Shown here in pieces: positions 35,203 to 44,441 of a stretch of DNA of 64,000 nucleotides; within the stretch, counting starts at the first letter, position 1; the number at the start of each line of letters is the position of its first letter. Both the position numbers and the translations under genes were made by a program. The stretch is from Maricaulis salignorans. Lineage in GTDB: Bacteria > Pseudomonadota > Alphaproteobacteria > Caulobacterales > Maricaulaceae. Below the pieces are notes generated by a model. It saw only the letters and a list, made by a program, of their open reading frames with translations, did no database searches and had not been told where the DNA came from. The DNA lies in the NCBI RefSeq assembly GCF_900103475.1, contig NZ_FNHG01000001.1, positions 1 through 64,000 on the forward strand. Direction: 5' to 3'.

Positions 35203-35870
35203 TGGGTGTCCTGACAGCAATCTTTGCCCGCGAAGCCCGTCTTGCCTGGGCCGGCGGTGGCGGTGCAGCCGGACCGGCGGCCTTCTTCCTCGCCGCGATC
35301 ACCCTCGCCCCGCTGGCCATCGGTCCTGCCGCCGACCTGCTCGCGGCCGCAGGTCCCGGCATTCTCGCCTTTGCCGCCCTGCTCTCTGTGCTGCAATCGG
35401 CGGAACGCCTGTTCGGCGATGATTTTTCCGACGGCACGCTCGATCTCTATCTGCTCACCCCGACCAGCCTGGCCGCCTTGTGCCTGGCCAAGGTGATGGG
35501 CCAGGCCAGCGCGACCCTGTGGCCTTTGCCGCTGATCGGCGTCCTGGGAGGGCTGATGTACGGCCTGCCGCCGATTTCAGCCCTGGTGCTCGGCGCAGCC
35601 CTGCTTGCCGCCATCCCCGCCCTCGCCCTGATTGCCGGTTTCGCCGGGGCGCTGGCCGCCGGCATCAAGCGCGGCGGCCTGCTGATCGCCCTGATCGCGA
35701 CGCCGATGATGGTCCCAGTGCTGATTTTCGCGGCCGGGGCGGGACGTTCGGCCTTTGCCGGCGATGAGCGCGCCGTGGCCAATTTGTTGCTGACGCTGGC
35801 GATCAGCCTCGGCACAGTGGCGCTCGCCCCGTTCGGGATAGCTGCGGCGGTACGGGGGCGGTTGGGATGA
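35202..35870 (+). CDS. ccmB: Heme exporter permease CcmB
   Basis: An integral membrane protein of 222 residues with six hydrophobic helices. The N-terminal IFAREARLAWAGGGG and the SDGTLDLYLLTPTSL segment are the family marks. It pairs with CcmA and CcmC in the heme-handling complex. Its start overlaps the ccmA stop by one base. Confidence 0.94.
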   Translation: MGVLTAIFAREARLAWAGGGGAAGPAAFFLAAITLAPLAIGPAADLLAAAGPGILAFAALLSVLQSAERLFGDDFSDGTLDLYLLTPTSLAALCLAKVMGQASATLWPLPLIGVLGGLMYGLPPISALVLGAALLAAIPALALIAGFAGALAAGIKRGGLLIALIATPMMVPVLIFAAGAGRSAFAGDERAVANLLLTLAISLGTVALAPFGIAAAVRGRLG

Positions 35871-35931
35871 GCACAGGCCCTGCGACCACCCGGCAGTTGC
35901 CGCCCGGCCTCCCGCAAAGTAAGTGAGCGCC

Positions 35932-36663
35932 ATGCTGTCCTATTTCGCCAATCCGCAACGTTTCGATCAGCTCGCCCGCATCGCCATTCCGGTGTTTGGC
36001 GCGGCTACGCTGATCCTGCTCGGCGCGGGCATCTACATGTCCTTCTTCGCCTCGCCGCCGGACTATCAGCAGGGCGACACCGTGCGGATCATGTATGTGC
36101 ATGTGCCCGCCGCCTATATGGCCTCGGCGCTCTATGCGGCACTGGCCGGGGCGAGCTTTGTCTATTTTGTCTGGCGCCATGCCATCGCCGATGCGGCCGC
36201 CGCCGTGATCGCGCCGATCGGGGCCGTGTTTACGGCGCTGGCGCTGGCGACCGGGTCGATCTGGGGCAAGCCGATGTGGGGCACCTGGTGGGAATGGGAT
36301 GCCCGCATGACCTCGGTTCTGGTGCTGTTTCTGGTCTATCTCGGCTATATGGCGCTGCGCTCGGCGCTGGAAGATGCGCAGCAGGCGGCGCGCGCCAGCG
36401 CAATCCTGGCCATGGCCGGGGTGATCAATCTGGTGATCGTCAAATTCTCGGTCGAATGGTGGTCGAGCCTGCATCAACCTGCCGCGGTGTTTCGCGCCGA
36501 CGGGCCGACCATCCATTCCAGCCAGCTCTGGCCGCTGGGGTTGATGGCGCTGGGTTATACCATGCTCGCCGGCTGGCTGGTCTTCTACCGTCTGCGCACG
36601 CGCGCCATCGCCCGCCGGGCCGATGCCCTGATGCGCCAGAAGGAAAGCGGGGGCCGTAAATGA
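35932..36663 (+). CDS. ccmC: Heme handling protein CcmC
   Basis: CcmC loads heme onto CcmE. The 243-residue protein has six helices and the tryptophan-rich heme-binding motif WGTWWEWDARMTS; periplasmic histidines are in MYVHVPAAYM and SSLHQPAAV. The ATG at 35932 is used; a GTG three codons earlier is possible. Its last bases overlap the ccmD start (AAATGA). Confidence 0.94.
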   Translation: MLSYFANPQRFDQLARIAIPVFGAATLILLGAGIYMSFFASPPDYQQGDTVRIMYVHVPAAYMASALYAALAGASFVYFVWRHAIADAAAAVIAPIGAVFTALALATGSIWGKPMWGTWWEWDARMTSVLVLFLVYLGYMALRSALEDAQQAARASAILAMAGVINLVIVKFSVEWWSSLHQPAAVFRADGPTIHSSQLWPLGLMALGYTMLAGWLVFYRLRTRAIARRADALMRQKESGGRK

Positions 36664-36815
36664 GCGATTTTCTCGCCATGGGCGGCTATGCCGTCTGGGT
36701 CTGGTCGGCCTGGGGGATATCGGCGGCGGCGCTGATCGGGCTGGTTGTGACAGCTCTGGCCGAGCGCCGGGCGGCGGCGGAACGCTTGCGGCGGCTCGAG
36801 ACCGACGAAGCATGA
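36660..36815 (+). CDS. ccmD: Heme exporter accessory protein CcmD
   Basis: A 51-residue protein with one membrane helix (about 13-33, VWVWSAWGISAAALIGLVV) and a charged, Arg/Glu-rich cytoplasmic tail (LAERRAAAERLRRLE). Length, helix position and place between ccmC and ccmG are exactly those of CcmD, which helps release holo-CcmE. Both ends overlap neighbours: ATGA with ccmC at 36660, and CATGATG with ccmG at 36812. Confidence 0.9.
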   Translation: MSDFLAMGGYAVWVWSAWGISAAALIGLVVTALAERRAAAERLRRLETDEA

Positions 36816-37324
36816 TGCAGGCCGTGCGCCTTCTCGCCCTGTTGGGAATCCTCGCGCTGGGCACGGTGTTGGGCCTGCGCTGGTATCAGGATCGACCCGC
36901 AGCGCCCGAGCCCCTGCCGACGCTGACATTGGCGGTTCTGGATGGCCGGGCGAGCTTTGACCCGGAGGAGATCGAAGGGCCTTACCTGATCAATGTCTGG
37001 GCTTCATGGTGCCCCTATTGCCAGATCGAACACCCGGTCCTGATGGCGCTGCAGGCCGAGGGGATCGCGATCTATGGCATCGCCTTTCGTGATACGGCAG
37101 CCGCCGCCAATGCGTCTCTCGATAGTTTGGGCGATCCTTTTGTTGGCGTCATGCTGGATGTCGACGGGCGCTCCGCCCAGGCGCTTGGTATAGCGGGCAC
37201 GCCGGAAACCCTGGTTGTTGGCATTGATGGCCGCATTCTGGCGCGCTGGTCCGGTCCACTCACCGCCCACGTCCTGCGCAACAGGATCTATCCCGCCCTC
37301 GAGCGCGGTGCGTTGCGGGACTAG
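36812..37324 (+). CDS. ccmG: Cytochrome c biogenesis thioredoxin CcmG/DsbE
   Basis: A periplasmic, membrane-tethered thioredoxin-like protein that keeps apocytochrome or CcmH thiols reduced. In 170 residues an N-terminal helix (about 4-22) is followed by the thioredoxin domain with Cys67 and Cys70 in NVWASWCPYCQIEHP, the family's typical active site. The cis-proline region is GTPETLVV. The ATG overlaps the ccmD stop. The convergent marR gene ends 3 nt later. ccmE, ccmF and ccmH are not in the window. Confidence 0.93.
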   Translation: MMQAVRLLALLGILALGTVLGLRWYQDRPAAPEPLPTLTLAVLDGRASFDPEEIEGPYLINVWASWCPYCQIEHPVLMALQAEGIAIYGIAFRDTAAAANASLDSLGDPFVGVMLDVDGRSAQALGIAGTPETLVVGIDGRILARWSGPLTAHVLRNRIYPALERGALRD

Positions 37325-37327
37325 GTT

Positions 37328-37924
37328 TCAGGCCGCCGCAGCCTCGCCGGCTTGCTTGCGGGCCTTTTTCTCGGCTTTCTTGGCCTTGAGCCTGGCCTTC
37401 TCCTTGGCGCGTTTTTTCGCCTTTTTCTTCTTTTCCTTGTCTTTCGCCTTGGCCTTGATGACCGCCTCTTCGCCCTTTTCCAGGGTCAGGGCGATGCGGC
37501 GCAGGGTTTCGAGGAAATTGGCCCGCTTGTTCTTGGGCAGGGCGGAGATGATGGCGCGGTCGGCCTCCATCGCGCCCAGTGTGGCGACTTCAAGCAGGGT
37601 GCGGCCGGAGGCGCTGAGATGGATCGCGTTGGCGCGGGCATCATCGGCCAGTTTTTCGCGCTCCAGCAGACCATTGCGCGCCATGCGCGAGACCAGTTCG
37701 GCCAGGGTGGAGCGGTCAATTCCGGTTATTTTGACAAGCTCGGTCTGGGTCAGGCCCTCATTCTGGGCGGTGGCGTGCAGAACGGCAAACTGGCGCTGGG
37801 TCAGCTTGGCGCCAGCCATCGCCTTGGTGAAACGCTCGGCGGCGAATTGCTGCGCCCGGTGCAGGAGATGGCCCGGCGAATCCGCGAGGTCGAAAACCTT
37901 CGGGCTGTGCTTTTCACTCGGCAT
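37328..37924 (-). CDS. MarR family regulator with lysine-rich tail
   Basis: A 198-residue protein. Residues about 20-150 are a MarR winged HTH (LTQRQFAVLHATAQ, QTELVKITGIDRSTLAELVSRM, then the wing LADDARANAIHLSASG). The last 42 residues or so are almost only Lys, Ala, Arg and Glu, resembling a histone H1-like or other nucleic-acid-binding tail. Such an extension is unusual in MarR proteins. A dyad upstream may be its own operator. The ligand is unknown. Confidence 0.88.
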   Translation of the reverse strand: MPSEKHSPKVFDLADSPGHLLHRAQQFAAERFTKAMAGAKLTQRQFAVLHATAQNEGLTQTELVKITGIDRSTLAELVSRMARNGLLEREKLADDARANAIHLSASGRTLLEVATLGAMEADRAIISALPKNKRANFLETLRRIALTLEKGEEAVIKAKAKDKEKKKKAKKRAKEKARLKAKKAEKKARKQAGEAAAA

Positions 37925-37968
37925 GGCAGTCTCCGGATGTCGTCTGGCTCATCCTGACTCGGATTTAT

Positions 37969-37985
37969 AACGTAAGAATGACGTT
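37969..37985. promoter_or_regulatory. Dyad upstream of marR, possible self-operator
   Basis: AACGT-AAGAATG-ACGTT is a perfect 5-bp inverted repeat with a 7-nt centre, the size MarR dimers bind. It lies 45 nt before the marR start, and TATAAA is readable on the minus strand at its edge (37969-37964). Binding is inferred from position only. Confidence 0.4.
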
Positions 37986-38011
37986 TGTCCGATCACGGAG
38001 CGTCGCATTTC

Positions 38012-38695
38012 TTATGCGGCTTCTCCGGCATCCCCGCCGCCATCATCCTCTGCCCGCTGATATTTGAGCAGGAGCGGCATTTGCAGCGCCGCGAAGATCA
38101 GGCTGATCACCATCACGCCGAGCTTGGCATTGGCCCAGAAGGCTTCGCTGATCTCGAATTCGGCAAACCAGCGTGCGGATTCCGGCACCACCGAATCAGT
38201 GATGTGCCGCCACATGGCTTCATTGAGCAGGGCGAGAAACTGGAACCAGAGCGCCCAGCGCACGGCCAGCATGGTCCAGGCCTCTTCCGGCAGATTGAAG
38301 ACGCTCGCGAAGAAAACCTTCCAGACATTATGGCCCAGCGCGACGCTGACCAGGATGAGGAAGGAGTAGAAGAGATTGATAATGGTCGGCTTGAGATAGA
38401 GGAAAATCGGATCCTGCAGGATGATGCCGATCGTGCCCATGCCCAGCACGATCACCGTGGTGAAGATCAGCATGGGCGGGAAGCGTTTCTCGACCCGGAT
38501 CGCATAACCAAGACCGATCACGGCGGCGATCATATAGGCGCCGGTCCCGATATAGATCGCGGCGTCGCCGAAAAACATGCGTGAGAGATTATAGACGACG
38601 ATCCAGACCCCGATGGGACCGAAATCGACCAGCATGCTGGTGCCTTGTTTGGTCGTGGTTTCGGTCTGGCTCACGGGGTTCTCCTCAAAATTCAT
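38012..38695 (-). CDS. yciB: Inner-membrane spanning protein YciB
   Basis: A septation/cell-envelope membrane protein of the YciB (IspZ) family with 227 residues and five to six helices. MLVDFGPIGVWIVVYNLSR, DPIFLYLKPTIIN and WALWFQFLALLNEAMWR are the family pattern. The ATG at 38695 overlaps the stop of the upstream EamA gene (ATGA). A GTG seven codons in (38674) has a much better site, GAGGAG, and would give 220 residues; the true start is undecided. Confidence 0.9.
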   Translation of the reverse strand: MNFEENPVSQTETTTKQGTSMLVDFGPIGVWIVVYNLSRMFFGDAAIYIGTGAYMIAAVIGLGYAIRVEKRFPPMLIFTTVIVLGMGTIGIILQDPIFLYLKPTIINLFYSFLILVSVALGHNVWKVFFASVFNLPEEAWTMLAVRWALWFQFLALLNEAMWRHITDSVVPESARWFAEFEISEAFWANAKLGVMVISLIFAALQMPLLLKYQRAEDDGGGDAGEAA

Positions 38696-39540
38696 AATGT
38701 CTGCATCACGACGAGTCCGGTGACCAATAGCACGGCCAGCGCAATACGCTTCAACCCGAAAGGCTCCTTGAGGACCAGCGCGGCCAGCAGTGCGCCGAAC
38801 ACGATGCTGGTCTCGCGCAGGGCTGCCATCGGGGCGACCGGAGCGATGGAATAGGCGTAGAGGGCCAGCCCGTATGTCGTCAGATTGAACAGCATCGAGG
38901 TGGCCGCCGGCCGGGTCTCCTGACGCGCGGCCGCCCAGAAGCGCGACCCGCGCCGGATGATCGCCGTGGCGCCGATGGTCAGCCCGGAGAGCACGAAGAA
39001 CCATCCCGTATAGACCATCACATTGCCCGAGGCGCGCACGCCGGCGGCATCGATCACGGTGTAACAGGCGGTCATGCAGGCGGCTGCGAGGGCGAAGAGC
39101 AGGATCTGGGTTTTCGGCGTTCCGTCTTTTTCCGGCCAGGCGAAGCCGACCAGTGCTGATGAGGCAATTGCCAGACCGAGCAGCTGCCAGAGCGAGACCG
39201 CCTCATCAAGGAAGATATAGGCGGCGAGCGTCGCCAGGGCCGGCGCACTGCCGCGCATCACTGGATAGACCAGATTCATCTCGCCGCGCTCAAAGGCGGC
39301 GATCAAAAGCATGTTGAAGGCCCAGATCGTGGCCGCGCCCAGCAGAAGGAAACGCCAGACTTCCCAACCGGGAATAGGTTGAAATACCAGCCAGGGCAGC
39401 ATCAACGCGGCGACGAAGACCAGCGACAGGGCGCGGAAGACCAGCCGGTCCTTGGCGCGCTTGGTCAAAAGCGTCATGCCGGCATGGGCCAGGGCCGAGC
39501 CGAGCATGGCGAGGGCGCCAGCTGTCAGGCTGGCCTCCAC
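38692..39540 (-). CDS. EamA/DMT superfamily transporter
   Basis: A 282-residue inner-membrane protein with ten hydrophobic helices in two EamA repeats (about 5-135 and 145-280). No substrate motif is seen. It starts 3 nt after the ftsY stop and ends overlapping the yciB start, so mtaB-ftsY-eamA-yciB are probably one transcript. Confidence 0.87.
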   Translation of the reverse strand: MEASLTAGALAMLGSALAHAGMTLLTKRAKDRLVFRALSLVFVAALMLPWLVFQPIPGWEVWRFLLLGAATIWAFNMLLIAAFERGEMNLVYPVMRGSAPALATLAAYIFLDEAVSLWQLLGLAIASSALVGFAWPEKDGTPKTQILLFALAAACMTACYTVIDAAGVRASGNVMVYTGWFFVLSGLTIGATAIIRRGSRFWAAARQETRPAATSMLFNLTTYGLALYAYSIAPVAPMAALRETSIVFGALLAALVLKEPFGLKRIALAVLLVTGLVVMQTL

Positions 39541-39543
39541 GGC

Positions 39544-40491
39544 CTAGCCTTCCAGCCCAGCCAACGCCCGCGAGAAGTCGCGCGCATTAAAGGCCTGCAA
39601 ATCATCCTCGCCTTCGCCAATCCCGATATAGTGGATTGGCAGCTGGAATTTCTCGGCTACCTGGACCAGGGCGCCGCCCTTGGCGGTGCCGTCGAGCTTG
39701 GTCATCACCAGGCCGGTGATCTGGGCCGCATCGAGAAAGGCCTGGGCCTGGGAGACGGCATTGGAGCCGACCGTACCGTCGAGTACCAGCACGGTCTCAT
39801 GCGGTGCCGACGGGTTTTTCTTGCGGATGACACGGACGATCTTGCGCAGCTCGTCCATCAGTTCGGCCTTGTTCTGCAGGCGGCCAGCGGTGTCGATCAG
39901 CACGGTGTCGCGGCCCTCGCGCTCGGCCTGTTCCAGCGCGTCAAACGCCAGCCCGGCCGCATCGGCGCCGATCTCGCGCTTGATCACCGGTGATTTGGCG
40001 CGCTCGCCCCAGACCGAGACCTGTTCGATCGCGGCAGCGCGGAAAGTGTCGCCGGCAACCAGGATTGGATCGCGGCCTTCGCGCTTGAGCTTGACGGCGA
40101 TCTTGCCGAGCGTTGTCGTCTTGCCGGAGCCATTGACGCCGACAAAGAGGATCACATGCGGTCCGTCCGTGCCGGTCAGCTGTAGCGGTTTTTCCAGCGG
40201 GGCAAGCGTTTCGCAGATCACCTCGGCGAGGGTCTCGCGAACCTCCTCGTCGGTTATTTCCTTATCGAAACGATCGCGTGCCAGCCGGTCGGTGACGCGC
40301 AGGGCCGCGGCGGTGCCGAGATCGGAGGCGATCAGCAGATCTTCGAGTTCATCCAGCGCTTCGCGGTCCAGTTTGCGCTTGGTGAAGATGGCGGTGACGG
40401 ATTCGCCGAGCTTGGATGAGCTCTTGCTCAGGCCCGACACAAGGCGGGAAAAGAAGCCGCGTTTCTTCTCGGCTGGTTTGTCGTCGCTCAT
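39544..40491 (-). CDS. ftsY: Signal recognition particle receptor FtsY
   Basis: The membrane-associated receptor GTPase for SRP. In 315 residues one sees the NG domain with P-loop GVNGSGKT (118-125), DTAGRLQ and TKLDGTAKGG. The long acidic A domain of E. coli FtsY is absent; only about 35 basic, serine-rich residues precede the N domain, as in many alphaproteobacteria. Its start overlaps the mtaB stop by four bases. Confidence 0.96.
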   Translation of the reverse strand: MSDDKPAEKKRGFFSRLVSGLSKSSSKLGESVTAIFTKRKLDREALDELEDLLIASDLGTAAALRVTDRLARDRFDKEITDEEVRETLAEVICETLAPLEKPLQLTGTDGPHVILFVGVNGSGKTTTLGKIAVKLKREGRDPILVAGDTFRAAAIEQVSVWGERAKSPVIKREIGADAAGLAFDALEQAEREGRDTVLIDTAGRLQNKAELMDELRKIVRVIRKKNPSAPHETVLVLDGTVGSNAVSQAQAFLDAAQITGLVMTKLDGTAKGGALVQVAEKFQLPIHYIGIGEGEDDLQAFNARDFSRALAGLEG

Positions 40492-41822
40492 GCTGTGAGC
40501 TCCCCGTGCAGCTCGCGCCCGTCATGGTGCGTCACCTGGATATTCACCAGTGCGCCGGCGCGCGGAAACTCGGTTTCCGGCAGGCGGATGGCGGCAAAAT
40601 TACCGGCCCGCGCAAAGCCGGGCTTCTCCATCAAGGCGTCCGTGACCGTGCCGATCATGGAGTCGAGATGGGCAGCCAGGACCTGGTCCGCCTTCTCGCG
40701 CAGACGCGCGGCGCGGGCCTTGATTACAGCCTTTTCCAGCTGTGGCATGCGCGCCGCCGGCGTGCCCGGGCGTGGCGAATAGGGGAAGACGTGCAGATAG
40801 GCGAGCTGGCACTCATCAACCAGTTTCAGCGAGTTCTCGAACATCGCCTCGGTCTCGGTCGGGAAGCCGGCAATGATATCGGCGCCAAAGGCGATCTCCG
40901 GCCGCGCGGCTTTCAGCCGGTTGCACAGGGCGATGGCGTCTTCGCGCGAGTGGCGCCGCTTCATGCGCTTGAGGATCATATTGTCGCCGGCCTGCAGGGA
41001 AAGATGCAGATAGGGCGCGATTCGGGTATCGCCGGTGACGGCCTCGAACAGGGCCTCGTCGATCTCGATCGCGTCGATTGAGGAGAGGCGCAGGCGCGGC
41101 AGGTCGGGAACCTGTTTCATGATGGCCTGCACCAGACGGCCCAAAGGCGGTGTACCCGGCAGATCGCCGCCCCAGGAGGTCAGGTCGACGCCCGTGAGCA
41201 CAACTTCGCTATGCCCCGACGCCACCAGCGACTTGATCTGGTTCACGATTTCGCCAGCTGGAACCGAGCGAGAATTGCCGCGGCCATAGGGGATGATGCA
41301 GAAGGTGCAGCGATGGTCGCAGCCATTCTGGACCTGGACATAGGCCCGCGCCCGCCCCTCCATGCCTTCGACCAGATGACCGGCGGTCTCGCGCACGCTC
41401 ATGATGTCATTGACGCGCACCTTCTCGGTACCGCCCAGCAGGGTGACCGGGTCGAAGGTCTCGGCGCGCAGTTTTTCCGCATTGCCGACGACGCGGTCGA
41501 CTTCGGGCATGGCGGCGAACATGGCCGGATCGACCTGGGCGGCGCAGCCGGTGACGATGATTTTCGCATCGGGATTGGCGCGGCGGGCCTTGCGGATTGA
41601 CTGGCGCGCCTGGCGCACGGCTTCCGAGGTCACGGCGCAGGTATTGACCAGGATAGCATTGTCCAGGCCGGCCTCGCGGGCATGGGCGCGCATGACTTCG
41701 CTCTCCCAGGCATTCAGCCGGCAGCCGAAGGTCAGGATTTCAAGGCCGTTTTCCGGATCCGTCTCACGCGTGGAGGGCGTGTCGGCACCGGAGGCGGCAG
41801 GATTGTCTGTGTGCGCGCTCAT
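40488..41822 (-). CDS. mtaB: tRNA t6A37 methylthiotransferase MtaB
   Basis: A radical-SAM enzyme that adds a methylthio group to t6A at position 37 of ANN-decoding tRNAs. The N-terminal cluster cysteines are Cys34, Cys62 and Cys93 (FGCRLN, NTCAVT, TGCAAQ). The radical-SAM triad is Cys168, Cys172 and Cys175 in CDHRCTFCIIP. NTCAVTSEAVRQ distinguishes it from MiaB and RimO. A TRAM-like end (about 380-444) is present. The first 25 residues are a polar extension. Confidence 0.94.
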   Translation of the reverse strand: MSAHTDNPAASGADTPSTRETDPENGLEILTFGCRLNAWESEVMRAHAREAGLDNAILVNTCAVTSEAVRQARQSIRKARRANPDAKIIVTGCAAQVDPAMFAAMPEVDRVVGNAEKLRAETFDPVTLLGGTEKVRVNDIMSVRETAGHLVEGMEGRARAYVQVQNGCDHRCTFCIIPYGRGNSRSVPAGEIVNQIKSLVASGHSEVVLTGVDLTSWGGDLPGTPPLGRLVQAIMKQVPDLPRLRLSSIDAIEIDEALFEAVTGDTRIAPYLHLSLQAGDNMILKRMKRRHSREDAIALCNRLKAARPEIAFGADIIAGFPTETEAMFENSLKLVDECQLAYLHVFPYSPRPGTPAARMPQLEKAVIKARAARLREKADQVLAAHLDSMIGTVTDALMEKPGFARAGNFAAIRLPETEFPRAGALVNIQVTHHDGRELHGELTA

Positions 41823-41857
41823 GGAGCGTGGATAAGTGGTGGAGCCAGGCCTTCAGG

Positions 41858-42472
41858 TCAAGCGCGGCTGGCAATCACCCGCCGCATGGCTTCGCCGGCG
41901 AGTGCCGCCCAGAGCGCCAGGATTGTGTGATAAATGTGCCAGTTGGCGATGCCAAAGCTAGTCAGCTCGCGGCTGGCGCCAATCGCGATCGAGGCGAAGC
42001 CCAGCAGGAGCCAGGCGAACAGCCAGATCAGGCCGGCCTGCCATTGGCGATGCACCAAAAGCGCGGCACTCGCCGCCAGTCCCAGCAGCAAAGCCAGTTT
42101 GGGCATCAGGGCGAGAACCCCATCGCTGCCCGGCCAGGCCAGCATGACGGCGGTCAATACCGGTATTCCAACCCGCAGATAGCGACCGACACCCGGTGCC
42201 ATGGCGATGGGGAAGGCTTTCCAGGCCAGGCCGAGAGCGATCAGCACCATGCCGGCCGCCCCGGCGAAGCTGCTGGCCAGGCTGTGCAGTTGCGTCAGTT
42301 CAGCGATCTGGCCGCTGGCGAAGCGGGCAGCGCCGATCAGGGCAGCCAGACCGATAAAGGCCAGGCCCAGCCGGACCATGCGGACATCGCCGCGGCTGCG
42401 ATGCGGCCAGAGCCGCCAGATGCCGAGGCCGCAGCCGATGACGACGAGAAAGTCTGTGAGGGCGAACAACAT
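41858..42472 (-). CDS. Six-helix integral membrane protein, unknown
   Basis: A 204-residue, highly hydrophobic protein with about six helices. No charged catalytic site or family motif is recognised. It begins 6 nt after the DUF885 lipoprotein stop, so the two are cotranscribed. Confidence 0.75.
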   Translation of the reverse strand: MLFALTDFLVVIGCGLGIWRLWPHRSRGDVRMVRLGLAFIGLAALIGAARFASGQIAELTQLHSLASSFAGAAGMVLIALGLAWKAFPIAMAPGVGRYLRVGIPVLTAVMLAWPGSDGVLALMPKLALLLGLAASAALLVHRQWQAGLIWLFAWLLLGFASIAIGASRELTSFGIANWHIYHTILALWAALAGEAMRRVIASRA

Positions 42473-42478
42473 GGTGAT

Positions 42479-44353
42479 CTAGTTCCGATTCCCGGCTTCT
42501 TCTTCGTTGATCCAGCGGCGCATCTTGGCCTCCAGCGTCGAGAGCGGCATGGAGCCGTCGGCGAGCAGGACGTCGTGGAAGGCACGGATGTCGAAATCCT
42601 CGCCCAGGCGTTCTTCCGCCTCGCCGCGCAGATCGCGCATCAGTAATTCACCCGTCTTGTAGGCCAGCGCCTGACCGGGCCAGGAGATATAGCGCAGGAC
42701 TTCGGTGCGGATATTGTGTGGTGCCAGCGCTGAATTCTCGAGGAAACAGGCCTCGGCCTGATCGCGCGTCCAGCCCATATAGTGCACGCCCGTATCGACC
42801 ACGAGGCGGCAGGCGCGCCACATCTCATAGCTCAACCGGCCAAACTCTTCATAAGGCGTCGTATAGATGCCCATATCGCGGCCCAGTGTCTCCGAATACA
42901 GGCCCCAACCCTCGCCGAAGGCGGTGATATAGGTGTTGCGGCGGAAATCCGGGACGTCTTCCAGCTCGGCAGCGATCGAGCCCTGATGGTGATGCCCCGG
43001 CACGGCTTCGTGCGCGGTCAGGGCCGGCAGGGTGTAAAGCGGGCGCTGGGTCAGATCATAGGTGTTGACCATATAGCCGCCGGCAATGCCGCGCTCCATA
43101 TCGCCGGGCCAGTAGCGGCCGGTGGTATAGCTCGGCGCCATGGTGTCCGGAACCGGGCGCACGCCATAGGAGAGCCGCGGCAAGTGGCCGAAATAGGCCG
43201 GCATCTGGTCGTCGAGGCGTTTGGCGATCCAGGCCGCATGCATCAGCAGTTCTTCCGCTGTCGTCGCATAGAATTGTGGATCGGTGCGCAGGAAGTGGAG
43301 GAATTCGGCGAAACTGCCTTCAAACCCGCTCTCGGCGATCACGGTCTCCATCTCGCCGCGGATGCGGGCGACTTCGGCGAGGCCGCGCTGGTGGACTTCT
43401 TCCGGCGAGGTATCGAGCGTGGTGTGGTAGCGCACCAGGGTCTGATAATAGGCGCGGCCCTCGGGCGTTTCGGACACACCCAGGCTGTCGCGGGTTTGCG
43501 GCAGATATTCATCGCGCAGGAAGCTCGCCAGCGCCGCGAAGGCGGGTTGGGCGGAGTTGTCGATGGCGGCGGTGGCGGCATCATAGAGACGCGCGCGTTC
43601 GGCGGCCGGCAGCGCGGTTGGCAGATTGTCGATCGGCTCGATCAGGATCGCGCGCAGGGTGGCCGCATCGCTCAGGCCCTCGACCTGGGTTGCGGCAGAT
43701 TCGGTGATGATGCGGGGCTGGGTGAAGCCGGTCTCGAGGCCGCGCCGCATCCAGTCGGTATTCTGCTGGAAATAACCGGCAATTCCGTTGATGCGGGTGA
43801 TCCAGGCCTCGCCCTCGGCAATCGTGCGCGGTCGCGCCGATGCGGCGGCATAGGAGGGCCAGAAGAAGAATCCGCTGTCGGAATCGAAGGCGATACGGGC
43901 CTCGCCAAAGGGCGCCAGCTCGGTGCGGAAGCGCAGGATGTAATCGAGCACCGCATGGGAAACCTGGTCGCTCTGCGACAGGGTGGCGGCATCGATAGCG
44001 TCGAGCCGTTCGAGGAAGGCGGCTTCGGCGGCAAATCGCGCCGCCAGGGTCTCCGCCGAGATATCGCCCCATTGCCCGGCGGCTTCCAGATCGCCGCGAC
44101 GGCCGCGTTCTTCGGGGTTATTGGCCAGTTCGAAAGCTTCAAATTCAGAGACCAGGGCGGCAAAGGCCGCGCTGGCATCTGCATCGGCCGGCGCTTCCGG
44201 CGTGGCCGGGCTTTCGGGCGTCGCCGCCGCGTCACTGACCGGCGAAGCCGGCGCTGCCGATGTGGACGGCGCCTCGGCCTGCTGGCCACAGGCGGCCAGG
44301 CTCAGCGCCATCAGGCTGGCGATGGATACGTGTGAAAGCGTGCGATAATTCAT
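42479..44353 (-). CDS. DUF885 family lipoprotein, putative metallopeptidase
   Basis: A 624-residue lipoprotein: signal with lipobox LAAC (Cys22 or so), then a 40-residue Ala/Pro/Ser-rich linker, then a DUF885 domain from about 65. The domain has HEAVPGHHHQ, an HExxxxH-type zinc-binding candidate, followed by FGEGWGLYSE with the usual Glu. These features fit a periplasmic M3-like carboxypeptidase, but activity is inferred. GGGGGA precedes the ATG. Confidence 0.88.
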   Translation of the reverse strand: MNYRTLSHVSIASLMALSLAACGQQAEAPSTSAAPASPVSDAAATPESPATPEAPADADASAAFAALVSEFEAFELANNPEERGRRGDLEAAGQWGDISAETLAARFAAEAAFLERLDAIDAATLSQSDQVSHAVLDYILRFRTELAPFGEARIAFDSDSGFFFWPSYAAASARPRTIAEGEAWITRINGIAGYFQQNTDWMRRGLETGFTQPRIITESAATQVEGLSDAATLRAILIEPIDNLPTALPAAERARLYDAATAAIDNSAQPAFAALASFLRDEYLPQTRDSLGVSETPEGRAYYQTLVRYHTTLDTSPEEVHQRGLAEVARIRGEMETVIAESGFEGSFAEFLHFLRTDPQFYATTAEELLMHAAWIAKRLDDQMPAYFGHLPRLSYGVRPVPDTMAPSYTTGRYWPGDMERGIAGGYMVNTYDLTQRPLYTLPALTAHEAVPGHHHQGSIAAELEDVPDFRRNTYITAFGEGWGLYSETLGRDMGIYTTPYEEFGRLSYEMWRACRLVVDTGVHYMGWTRDQAEACFLENSALAPHNIRTEVLRYISWPGQALAYKTGELLMRDLRGEAEERLGEDFDIRAFHDVLLADGSMPLSTLEAKMRRWINEEEAGNRN

Positions 44354-44441
44354 GTCAGTCCCCCAGGCGCCCGGGCGCCGCGTCTCGGTTCAGATTGCCG
44401 TATTCTCGTCCAGGCAGTGATGGCCGGCAAGCGGTGTCGGT

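Noticed and set aside
42782-44335. 517-codon plus-strand frame opposite the DUF885 gene
   Set aside because: Product is a Gly/Arg/His-rich antisense shadow without family match; the minus strand has a clear lipoprotein and metal-binding motif.
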